Positions 1 through 6,008 of a stretch of 10,333 nt of DNA are shown here, one piece after another (position 1 is the first letter of the stretch; every line of letters starts with the position of its first letter). This DNA is from an uncultured Eubacteriales bacterium (GTDB lineage Bacteria > Bacillota > Clostridia > Oscillospirales > Oscillospiraceae). Below the pieces are notes generated by a model that was given only the letters and a program-made list of their open reading frames with translations, was not told where the DNA came from and searched no databases. The DNA is taken from NCBI GenBank assembly GCA_900543085.1, contig UQQF01000064.1, positions 1 to 10,333 of the forward strand. Direction: 5' to 3'. The translations under genes were made by a program, and so were the position numbers.

Positions 1-224
1 TGGAGAGCACCCTCAGCGAGATCAAGGACGGCTCCGTGGTCATCAAGGGCAAGGATGGCTCCGTAACCGAGGTCGAGTGCGACAACGTCGTCAACGCCAT
101 CGGCTTTGTCCCGACGCCCGTCGCCAAGCCGAGCCGCAAGGTCCACCTCGTGGGCGACTGCGTCTCCATCGGCAACCTCCGCACCGTCATCTGGCGCGCG
201 TGGGACGTCTGCATGAAGATCTAA
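1..224 (+). CDS. C-terminal end of an FAD/NAD(P)H-dependent oxidoreductase (NADH:flavin oxidoreductase / 2,4-dienoyl-CoA reductase-like), 5' truncated
   Basis: Only the last 73 codons are present, read in the frame that starts at base 3; the gene begins before the window, so the apparent internal GTG at 36 is not a start. The tail contains NAIGFVPTP followed by HLVGDCVSIGNLRTVIWRAW. In pyridine-nucleotide-disulfide oxidoreductase folds, the second hydrophobic-G-D motif contacts the FAD ribityl chain. The GD-x5-GN-x4-IW-A pattern resembles the C-terminal FAD/NAD domain of the old-yellow-enzyme/2,4-dienoyl-CoA reductase/2-enoate reductase group. The fold call is fairly safe; the substrate cannot be inferred from this fragment. 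The stop is TAA at 222-224, followed by the hairpins of the next intergenic region. Confidence 0.75.
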   Translation, partial: ESTLSEIKDGSVVIKGKDGSVTEVECDNVVNAIGFVPTPVAKPSRKVHLVGDCVSIGNLRTVIWRAWDVCMKI

Positions 225-237
225 GCAAACTGAAATG

Positions 238-265
238 CGCCGGCCGGGCAATTGCCCGGCCGGCG
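238..265. repeat. Perfect 28-bp GC-rich palindrome, copy 1
   Basis: Bases 238-251 are exactly self-complementary to 252-265 (GCCGGCCGGGCAA arm type). A T-run does not follow directly, so on its own it is a poor intrinsic terminator. It sits 14 bases after the oxidoreductase stop and may act with the hairpin at 272-305. A nearly identical palindrome recurs at 504-528. Confidence 0.85.
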
Positions 266-271
266 TTAGAC

Positions 272-305
272 TGTCAAAAAAGGCTCTCGACGGCCTTTTT
301 TGACA
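272..305 (+). terminator. Hairpin with A-tract/T-tract arms, likely terminator of the oxidoreductase gene
   Basis: A 13-bp perfect stem (272-284 with 293-305) encloses an 8-base loop. Its right arm runs GCC then six T, as in intrinsic terminators whose U-tract also pairs with an upstream A-tract. The symmetry means it could terminate transcription in either direction. The left arm, TGTCAAAAAA, is also the inverted copy of 487-496, so this hairpin doubles as the left edge of the element described at 272-496. Confidence 0.6.
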
Positions 306-496
306 ATAAAGTCCCCCGGCCGCGAGCGGCCGATGGAGACCGGCGCTGCGCTCTGCGCCTCGGTTGTCCGCCAAAGGCGGACAATTCGACGCTCGCTTCG
401 CGAGAAGTATTTTCGGCGACGTACACGCCGCCGCCGAAAATGATCCCAGTCCCTTTCGCGCCCATAGGGCGCGAAACTCTACGAGGTTTTTTGACA
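272..496. repeat. Non-coding stem-loop array bounded by 10-bp inverted repeats
   Basis: No credible gene lies between 225 and 583. The segment opens with TGTCAAAAAA (272-281) and closes with its inverted copy TTTTTTGACA (487-496). Inside, successive short hairpins tile almost the whole length: 317-332, 339-364 (with a bulge), 364-384 (9-bp stem, AAA loop), 392-404, 410-440 (9-bp arms) and 454-476 (10-bp stem, ATA loop). This density suggests a dispersed intergenic repeat or a structured RNA rather than decayed coding sequence. One copy alone cannot distinguish these. Whether it is transcribed is not visible. Confidence 0.55.
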
Positions 497-503
497 AGCT
501 GGA

Positions 504-533
504 GCCGGCCGGGCAATGCCCGGCCGGCGTTTT
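504..533 (+). terminator. GC-rich palindrome copy 2 with short T-run
   Basis: An 11-12 bp stem (504-515 with 517-528) shares its core with the palindrome at 238-265, differing mainly by one central base. Here it is followed by G and four T (530-533), so it resembles an intrinsic terminator for + strand transcription arriving through the stem-loop array. No + strand gene lies immediately upstream, so the role is uncertain. Confidence 0.45.
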
Positions 534-540
534 CGCATAC

Positions 541-578
541 GAAAAAACACGCACGCGGCTTTTGCGTGCGTGTTTTGG
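541..578 (-). terminator. Strong intrinsic terminator after the pseudo-P-type ATPase gene
   Basis: A 13-bp perfect stem (544-556 with 564-576) has a 7-base loop. Read on the minus strand it is followed by a run of T that begins within the stem and extends to 542. It lies just 8 bases beyond the minus-strand stop at 584, the expected place for the terminator of the rlmB/membrane-protein unit. Confidence 0.85.
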
Positions 579-583
579 TTTAT

Positions 584-3121
584 TCAGAACCTTGCGCTGA
601 CGAAGGAGGCGATGAGGCTCGGCAGCAGGAAGACGGCCATGTAGGCGATGAGCCAGGCGGTGGTCAGGCCGCCGCCAAAGGCGTAGAGCGCGAAGGCGAG
701 CAGCACGCCCGCGACTGCGGCCACGCCGGAGAGCACGGTGGCCAGGCTGGCGGACAGATAGCAGCGGCGGCCGCAGCCCGAGACCTCCATGTATCCGCCC
801 AGACCCTCGCGCGCCAGCAGGGCGCAGACGACGCTGTCCTCGGCCGGCTCGGTGGCCGATACGGCGTAGCGCACGGCGTAGAGCGGGAAGTCGAAGCCCT
901 CGGTGGGGATGTGGTACTTCCTGCTCAGCATGAGCGGGGTGACCAGGAAGTCGCGCACGGCGAAGATGGGCGCGCGGCGGTGCTTGAGGCAGCCGGCCAG
1001 CGCCTTGCCCACGCTCTTTACCGGGGTGTACTCGATGTTGAATATCCCGGAGAGCACGCCGCTGATGGAGATGAACACGGCGCTCTTGTCCGCGAGCTTC
1101 TGCGGCACCATTATGCCCATCAGGCGCATGAAGGCCGCGCTGCCGCAGAGCACTTCCTCGCCGGCGATCAGCGCCGTGAGTCCGCCGCCCTCGTGGCAGC
1201 AGAAGTCCTCAACCCGGCGCATGGCGTAGCCGTTGCGGCGCATAAGCTCCGCGAACAGGGGGGAGAGCCCGCTGCCGGAGGCGACGATGACGCTGCCCGC
1301 GTTTGCTATCACGCGCTCGGGCACCGTACCGTCGAGTATCCTGATGGACGAGATCTTGATGCTGTCGCCGGGAAAGAGGTCGCTGTCGGTGACGACCATG
1401 CCCATGGCGCGGCCGATCTCGCGCATGCCCGGCCAGCCCGCGACGGCGGCGCCGCGCCTGTACGCGCGCAGAGCCAGCAGGAAATAGGGCAGGGGGCAGG
1501 CGATGAACGCCACGAAGGGCGCCGCGCACGCCGTGGTGGCGGCGAGCACGCGGAAGAAGTACGTCCACTGCCTGGTGATGACCGTGGCGGCCAGGGCGAG
1601 AACTACGGAGGCCAGCAGCAGCCACGGCGAGGCGGTGGAGAAAAAGCTCTCTGCGGCGTCCGGCTCCTCACAGCGGTGCAGCCATCCGTCCAGGCTGCGC
1701 CGGGACTTGAGCAGCACGGAGCCCTCCCGGCCGTCTACGCCGCTCTCGGCGGTGACGGTCATGGGGTCGACGGCCAGCTCCTTGGCCTTGGTGGAAAAGC
1801 GCAGGGCGCGGGCTTCCAGCAGCGCGCCCCACAGCGCGAAGACCATCGAGAGCGCCGACGCGGCGCACATGGGGTAGCCCCATCCGGCGGTGCCCACGGC
1901 GTAGGCCACGGCGGCGTCCAGCGCGCCGGTGACGCAGGCGACAGACACCAGCGTCCACATACCCGGGCGGCCGCGCACGAGCGACATTATCCCGGAGGTG
2001 AATATGTCCAGACCCAGCATGACCACTGCCAGCTCGAGCACCAGGCACACCAGGCTGGTGACCTTCAGATCGCTGCCCAGCGCGCCGAAGGCGGGCAGAC
2101 CCAGCGATATCCACAGCAGCGCCAGCGCGGGGAACAGCGAGAGCTTGAAGCGGGTGCGCAGAGAGTTCACGCTCCCGGCATAGTACTTCGCCGCCTTCTT
2201 GGCAGGCATCTCCTCGCCCAGCTCCTCCGCGTCCTCCACGGTGGCGGCGGCTCCGGCGGTCTGCGCGTTTTTGAGCTTGACGCCCAGCACGGCCAAAAAG
2301 CCGAGTATGGGGTTGGCTCGCGGAGCCTTGCCGTATTCGCGCCTCGGCGCGTTCTCGCTCTCGGGCGCGGCGTATTCGTAGTCGCCGCCCTCGTCGTAGC
2401 CGTATTCATGTATCCCGCCGTCGGGGTCGGCGTAGCTGAAGGCGTCCGTGTCGTAGTCGGCGTCGTATCCGGCGTCGGAGGCGAAGTTCCCGTCGCCGTA
2501 GGCAGCGGCTTCGCCGCCGTAGGCGCGGACGTCGTAATCCGCCGCGCCGTAGTCAGTGTCCGCCGGGACGAATTCGCGCTCCGGCGCTTCGCGGTTCCAG
2601 CGGGAGCTGCGCCGCTCGGCCTCGGCTATAACGCTGTCCAGGCCGCGCTTTTTCTCCGCGCCGTAGACCTTGACGTCCTCGTCGCCCTCGGGGAGCTGGG
2701 TGCGCGGGCGGTAGACCTTGACGTCGTCGTCCAGCGCGAAGTCCGGCTCGCCGGCGGGCTCGGGAGTGTACTCGTCCTCGGCGGGGACGTTTATCCGGCT
2801 GCCGAAGCGCTCAAAGCTGCGGCGCAGCCGGTTGGAATAGCTCATCGCCGTGCGGTAATAGTCCTGCTCCGGCTCCGGAGACGGTTCCGGCTCGGGATAG
2901 TAGGCGTCCACCGTGTCCTCGGCCTCGCGGCTGTCTATGCCGCCTGAGAACTCCGTCTCGCCCAGAGCCTCGTAGACTATCTGCCTCGAGCGGGCTTCGG
3001 TCTCTCGGGAGGCGGCCTTTTCTTCGTCAAAATCCGCATACTCCGCGAGTATGCTCTCCAGGCTCAAATCATCATCTATATCCGTATTATTGTTGTTTGT
3101 CAGGTTGTCTAAATCGAGCAA
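584..3121 (-). CDS. Degenerate P-type ATPase-like membrane protein with long acidic N-terminal region
   Basis: 845 residues. Residues 1-320 are polar, rich in D, E, Y and A, and probably disordered, with repeated D-x-D-V-[KR]-x-Y motifs near 131, 147 and 195. Eight membrane segments follow in P1B-ATPase order: about 327-347, 354-378, 388-411, 416-436, 498-515, 522-549, 789-815 and 820-841. Segment 6 ends in ACPLP (541-545), where metal pumps have CPC. RRGAAVAGWPGMREIGRAMG leads to TDSDLFPG, aligning D579 with the phosphorylated Asp, but DKTGT has become D-S-D-L-F. A nucleotide-domain-like stretch (617-670, HEGGGLTALIAGEEVLCGSAAF) and a P-domain-like stretch (681-738) remain; TGD reads VRD (722-724), GDGxND is absent, and the actuator region is only about 60 residues. 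I infer a pseudo-enzyme with no ion-pumping cycle; the function is unknown. The start is TTG, since a TAG directly precedes it and a good ribosome site fits. It is probably co-transcribed with rlmB, 54 bases upstream. Confidence 0.8.
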   Translation of the reverse strand: MLDLDNLTNNNNTDIDDDLSLESILAEYADFDEEKAASRETEARSRQIVYEALGETEFSGGIDSREAEDTVDAYYPEPEPSPEPEQDYYRTAMSYSNRLRRSFERFGSRINVPAEDEYTPEPAGEPDFALDDDVKVYRPRTQLPEGDEDVKVYGAEKKRGLDSVIAEAERRSSRWNREAPEREFVPADTDYGAADYDVRAYGGEAAAYGDGNFASDAGYDADYDTDAFSYADPDGGIHEYGYDEGGDYEYAAPESENAPRREYGKAPRANPILGFLAVLGVKLKNAQTAGAAATVEDAEELGEEMPAKKAAKYYAGSVNSLRTRFKLSLFPALALLWISLGLPAFGALGSDLKVTSLVCLVLELAVVMLGLDIFTSGIMSLVRGRPGMWTLVSVACVTGALDAAVAYAVGTAGWGYPMCAASALSMVFALWGALLEARALRFSTKAKELAVDPMTVTAESGVDGREGSVLLKSRRSLDGWLHRCEEPDAAESFFSTASPWLLLASVVLALAATVITRQWTYFFRVLAATTACAAPFVAFIACPLPYFLLALRAYRRGAAVAGWPGMREIGRAMGMVVTDSDLFPGDSIKISSIRILDGTVPERVIANAGSVIVASGSGLSPLFAELMRRNGYAMRRVEDFCCHEGGGLTALIAGEEVLCGSAAFMRLMGIMVPQKLADKSAVFISISGVLSGIFNIEYTPVKSVGKALAGCLKHRRAPIFAVRDFLVTPLMLSRKYHIPTEGFDFPLYAVRYAVSATEPAEDSVVCALLAREGLGGYMEVSGCGRRCYLSASLATVLSGVAAVAGVLLAFALYAFGGGLTTAWLIAYMAVFLLPSLIASFVSARF

Positions 3122-3129
3122 CTATGTAA

Positions 3130-3137
3130 CACCTCTC
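3130..3137 (-). promoter_or_regulatory. Ribosome binding site fixing a TTG start
   Basis: The minus strand reads GAGAGGTG, then 8 bases, then TTG at 3121. The three bases before the TTG are an in-frame TAG, so no upstream start is possible, and the site supports TTG rather than a later codon. Confidence 0.7.
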
Positions 3138-3175
3138 ACCGCCCGCGGGCAGCGTGTATATGTCAGGCAGAATCG

Positions 3176-3952
3176 TCAGCGGAGTTGTTCCCGCTCTCGG
3201 GCAGAGGCGGTCCTCTGCCGCAGGACTTCGTATATCAGCACAGCCGCCGCGGCCGAGGCGTTGAGCGAGCTGACGCGCCCGTGCATGGGGATGCTGACCA
3301 GCACGTCGCACTTTTCGCGCACAAGGCGGCCGAGCCCCTCGCCCTCGGAGCCTATCACCAGGCAGACAGAACCGGTGAGCTCGGTCTGCCACATCGGGCT
3401 GGAGCCCTCGGCTGCCGCGCCGTAGACCCACAGTCCGCGTCTTTTCAGCTCCTCCAGCGCGGCGGGGATGTTAGGCACGCGCGCCACGGGCAGGTACTCT
3501 GCGGCTCCGGCGCTGGTCTTGTCCACCACGGCGGTGAGCCCCGCGCTGCGGCGCTTGGGTATTACCACGCCGTGCGCCCCGGCGCACTCCGCCGAGCGTA
3601 TGATGGCGCCGAGATTGTGCACGTCGCTTATCTCGTCGCAGACTACGACGAAGGGGTCTTCGCCGCGCTGCTCCGCCAGGGCGAGTATGTCGTCCAGCGT
3701 GGCGTAGCTGGTTACGGCGGCGATGGCGATGACGCCCTGGTGCGAGCCGGTGACGCTCATCTCGTCCAGCTTGCGCCTGTCCACCGTGACCACGGCGATG
3801 CCGCGCTCCTTCGCCCTGGAAATTATGCGCCCGAGCGCCGTGTCGTTGGAGCCGCGCGAGACAAAGAGCTTGTCTATGGCTCTGCCCGCGCGCATGGCCT
3901 CGTTCACGGCGTTGCGCCCTTCTATAAGATCGTTCCTGCGCTCGTCTTCCAT
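3176..3952 (-). CDS. rlmB: 23S rRNA (guanosine-2'-O-)-methyltransferase RlmB, SpoU/TrmH family
   Basis: 258 residues, the usual family length. It transfers a methyl group from S-adenosylmethionine to a ribose 2'-OH in 23S rRNA (G2251 in E. coli numbering), in the cytoplasm. The N-terminal substrate-binding part (about 7-80) starts with LIEGRNAVNEAM, typical of the family, and includes GSHQGVIA (69-76). The SPOUT knot motifs are all present: HNLGAIIRSAE (112-122, with N113 and R119), VIGSEGEGLG (199-208) and SIPMHGRVSSLNASAA (220-235). The frame stays open further upstream, but ATG at 3952 is preferred because GGAGG sits 6 bases before it and the extra residues look non-coding. It is likely the first gene of a unit with the pseudo-P-type ATPase. 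SpoU paralogues acting on tRNA or other rRNA sites are the only real alternative. Confidence 0.93.
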   Translation of the reverse strand: MEDERRNDLIEGRNAVNEAMRAGRAIDKLFVSRGSNDTALGRIISRAKERGIAVVTVDRRKLDEMSVTGSHQGVIAIAAVTSYATLDDILALAEQRGEDPFVVVCDEISDVHNLGAIIRSAECAGAHGVVIPKRRSAGLTAVVDKTSAGAAEYLPVARVPNIPAALEELKRRGLWVYGAAAEGSSPMWQTELTGSVCLVIGSEGEGLGRLVREKCDVLVSIPMHGRVSSLNASAAAAVLIYEVLRQRTASAREREQLR

Positions 3953-3989
3953 CTCGCGCCTCCGTATTGCACATAGTGATACAGATACA

Positions 3990-4018
3990 ACTATACCACA
4001 GCCTGAGGCAAACTTAAA
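3990..4018 (-). promoter_or_regulatory. Putative extended -10 promoter for rlmB
   Basis: On the minus strand TGG-TATAGT (3998-3990) is an extended -10 element about 40 bases upstream of the rlmB ATG. The -35 region is weak (TTTAAG at 17-base spacing), which extended -10 promoters tolerate. The surrounding AT-rich stretch contrasts with the GC-rich genes. I see no equally good promoter facing the + strand gene that starts at 4126. Confidence 0.5.
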
Positions 4019-4125
4019 GCTAAAAATGATGGAATTTGTAAAATTTTCGCGCCGCGCCCTCCCGGAGCCGGAGCGGGCATAAGGCGCCCGTCCGCGCTCA
4101 TACACTCCCAAGGGAGGTGGCGCAT

Positions 4126-4641
4126 GTGGAAGGCAGATGGCCGCTGATACTCGACGGCGTGGAGTGCGGCTTTGTTACGGCGGAAAAACGGGGAGCGTAC
4201 ACGGTGTTCACGGCGCGTGCGCTGTACACCGGGGAGCTGAAGCGCATCTCGCTCTACGGCGGAGGGGTCGAGGGTGTCCTCGGCGTGCTCGCGCCCGACG
4301 GGGAGGAAGTGTCCCTCACGCGCAGATTCACCCGCAGCGAGCTGGCCGCGTTCCCGGCCGAGCCGGAGTACGCCGCCGAGTCCGGGGGCAGTCCGCGCGC
4401 CGAGCCGCGCCCGGACGAAGATGCGCCCGAGGCGGACGCCGAAGCGAAGGGGGAGCCGGAGACGGCTCCCCCCGTGGACGATGGGGTGCTGTGGTACTCC
4501 TCGCCCGACGGGACGCTCTCGCGCTTTGACGGCAGGCGGCTGCTGGTGGCGCTGCCCAGCGAAAACGTGCGCGTCCCCGACTGGGCGCAGGGGGTCGTGC
4601 AGTACATAAACGGGCGGGAATACGTTGTATTTCCCAGGTGA
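4126..4641 (+). CDS. Conserved-looking hypothetical protein, two small folded parts joined by an acidic linker
   Basis: 171 residues; I do not recognise a named family. The N-terminal part (1-77) begins WPLILDGVECGFVTAEKRG and is rich in short beta-like stretches (YTVFTARALY, RISLYGGG, GVLGVLAPDG). Residues about 78-118 form a linker of E, P, A, D and G. The C-terminal part (119-171) contains LWYSSPDGTLSRFDGRRLL and VQYINGREYVVFP. No signal peptide or membrane segment is visible, so it is probably cytoplasmic. An in-frame GTG at 4117 overlaps the AGGGAGG ribosome site (4111-4117). The GTG at 4126 lies 8 bases beyond that site and is the better start. It diverges from rlmB and lies just upstream of pdp, which has its own promoter, so functional linkage is not established. 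Confidence 0.75.
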   Translation: MEGRWPLILDGVECGFVTAEKRGAYTVFTARALYTGELKRISLYGGGVEGVLGVLAPDGEEVSLTRRFTRSELAAFPAEPEYAAESGGSPRAEPRPDEDAPEADAEAKGEPETAPPVDDGVLWYSSPDGTLSRFDGRRLLVALPSENVRVPDWAQGVVQYINGREYVVFPR

Positions 4642-4653
4642 GTATGGTATAAT
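4625..4653 (+). promoter_or_regulatory. Promoter for pdp, overlapping the 3' end of the preceding gene
   Basis: TTGTAT (4625-4630), a 17-base spacer and a perfect TATAAT (4648-4653) preceded by TGG form an extended -10 promoter. The -35 element lies inside the last codons of the 171-residue gene. The start of transcription would fall near 4660, leaving a leader of about 33 bases containing the GGGAGG site (4679-4684). Confidence 0.75.
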
Positions 4654-4692
4654 TTCAGTAAATTTCTAAGATAAAACCGGGAGGTAAGCTAT

Positions 4693-6006
4693 ATGCTGAT
4701 GACCGATATAATCGGTAAGAAACGCGACGGCGGGGAGCTGTCGGCGGAGGAGATACGGTTCTTCATCGACGGAGTCACCGACGGCAGCATACCCGACTAT
4801 CAGACAAGCGCCCTGCTCATGGCCATCGTGTGGCGCGGCATGACGAGACGCGAGACGCTGGATATGACCCTGGCGATGATGCACAGCGGCGACACGCTGG
4901 ATCTGGGCGCCATCTCCGGAGTAAAGGCCGATAAGCACTCCACCGGCGGCGTGGGCGACAAGACCTCGCTGGCGCTGCTGCCGATGGTAGCCGCCCAGGG
5001 CGTGCACATGGCGAAGATGTCCGGGCGCGGCCTGGGACACACCGGCGGCACGCTGGATAAGCTGGAGAGCTTCCCCGGCTTCACCAGCGCGTTGACGCAC
5101 GAGCAGTTCCTCGGCCAGGTGGAGGACGTGGGCTTCGCCATCGCCGGACAGACGGCCGACCTCGACCCCGCGGACAAGAAGCTCTACGCCCTGCGCGACG
5201 TGACCGGCACGGTGCAGAGCATACCTCTCATCGTGAGCAGCATCATGTCCAAGAAGCTGGCCGCGGGCGCGGACGTGATAGTCCTGGACGTGAAGGTCGG
5301 CTCCGGCGCGTTCATGAAGACCGAGACCGACGCGCGCGAGCTTGCGCGCGAGATGGTCGAGATAGGCAAGCTGGCCGGGCGCAGGACAGTCGCGTGCATC
5401 ACGGACATGGATCAGCCCCTCGGCAACGCAGTGGGCAACGCGCTGGAGGTCAAGGAGGCCGTGGCGCTGCTCAAGGGCGAGTACGGCGGCGACCTCAAGG
5501 AGCTGTGCCTGACCCTCGGCGGCTGCATACTGACCGAGGCCGGAGCGGCGTCCGACGACGCCGAGGCCAGAGCCATGCTCGAGCGCGGCATAGCCGACGG
5601 CAGCGCGCTGGAGAAGTTCGCCGAGTTCATCACCGCCCAGGGCGGGGACAAGCGCGCGGTGTACGACACCTCGATGCTGCCCGACGCGCCGGTGAAGTAC
5701 GAGGCCGTGACCGAGTCTGCCGGCTATGTGCAGCACATAGACGCCGAGGGCGTCGGCCTGGTGAGCATGCACCTCGGCGGCGGGCGCGAGACGGCGGAGA
5801 GCACCATCGACCTGGCCGTCGGCGTGGTCCTGCACAAGAAGCGCGGCGACGCCGTCGCCCCCGGCGAGAGCCTTGCGACCATACACGCCCGCGACGAGGC
5901 GAGCGCAAAGAGCGCGGCCGATCTGCTGCGCCGAGCCTATACAATCGGCGCCGAAAAGCCAGAGGACGTGCCTTTTGTAAAGGCCATCATCCGCGCGGAG
6001 GGCTGA
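4693..6006 (+). CDS. pdp: Pyrimidine-nucleoside phosphorylase
   Basis: 437 residues, full length for the family. The cytoplasmic enzyme phosphorolyses uridine, thymidine or deoxyuridine to the base and (deoxy)ribose 1-phosphate, for nucleoside salvage and catabolism. The N-terminal helical part carries MTDIIGKKRDGGELSAEEI. The phosphate-binding motif KHSTGGVGDKTS is at 81-92 and the family signature SGRGLGHTGGTLDKLE at 110-125. LYALRDVTGTVQSIPL leads to the pyrimidine-contacting residues; R168, S183 and K187 keep the spacing of R171, S186 and K190 of E. coli thymidine phosphorylase. LDVKVGSGAFMKT follows at 198-210. A GGGAGG site lies 8 bases before the ATG. Gram-positive members usually accept both uridine and thymidine, so pdp is preferred over deoA, but specificity is inferred. 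The stop TGA (6004-6006) is 2 bases from the next start. Confidence 0.95.
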   Translation: MLMTDIIGKKRDGGELSAEEIRFFIDGVTDGSIPDYQTSALLMAIVWRGMTRRETLDMTLAMMHSGDTLDLGAISGVKADKHSTGGVGDKTSLALLPMVAAQGVHMAKMSGRGLGHTGGTLDKLESFPGFTSALTHEQFLGQVEDVGFAIAGQTADLDPADKKLYALRDVTGTVQSIPLIVSSIMSKKLAAGADVIVLDVKVGSGAFMKTETDARELAREMVEIGKLAGRRTVACITDMDQPLGNAVGNALEVKEAVALLKGEYGGDLKELCLTLGGCILTEAGAASDDAEARAMLERGIADGSALEKFAEFITAQGGDKRAVYDTSMLPDAPVKYEAVTESAGYVQHIDAEGVGLVSMHLGGGRETAESTIDLAVGVVLHKKRGDAVAPGESLATIHARDEASAKSAADLLRRAYTIGAEKPEDVPFVKAIIRAEG

Positions 6007-6008
6007 GC

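Noticed and set aside
225..583. CRISPR array
   Set aside because: The hairpins differ from each other in sequence and spacing; there is no direct repeat with regular spacers and no cas gene.
77..2947. A 956-codon open frame on the + strand
   Set aside because: It lies opposite the minus-strand membrane protein. Its product is dominated by R, G, A, V, H and Q with no domain, as expected from a GC-rich antisense frame, and it begins inside the oxidoreductase gene.
584..3121. Functional copper or heavy-metal exporting ATPase
   Set aside because: The phosphorylation motif, TGD, GDGxND and most of the actuator region are missing or altered, so transport activity is not supported.
4666..5886. A 406-codon open frame on the minus strand
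   Set aside because: It is a shadow of pdp, which has full-length family motifs on the + strand; no ribosome site or recognisable domain.
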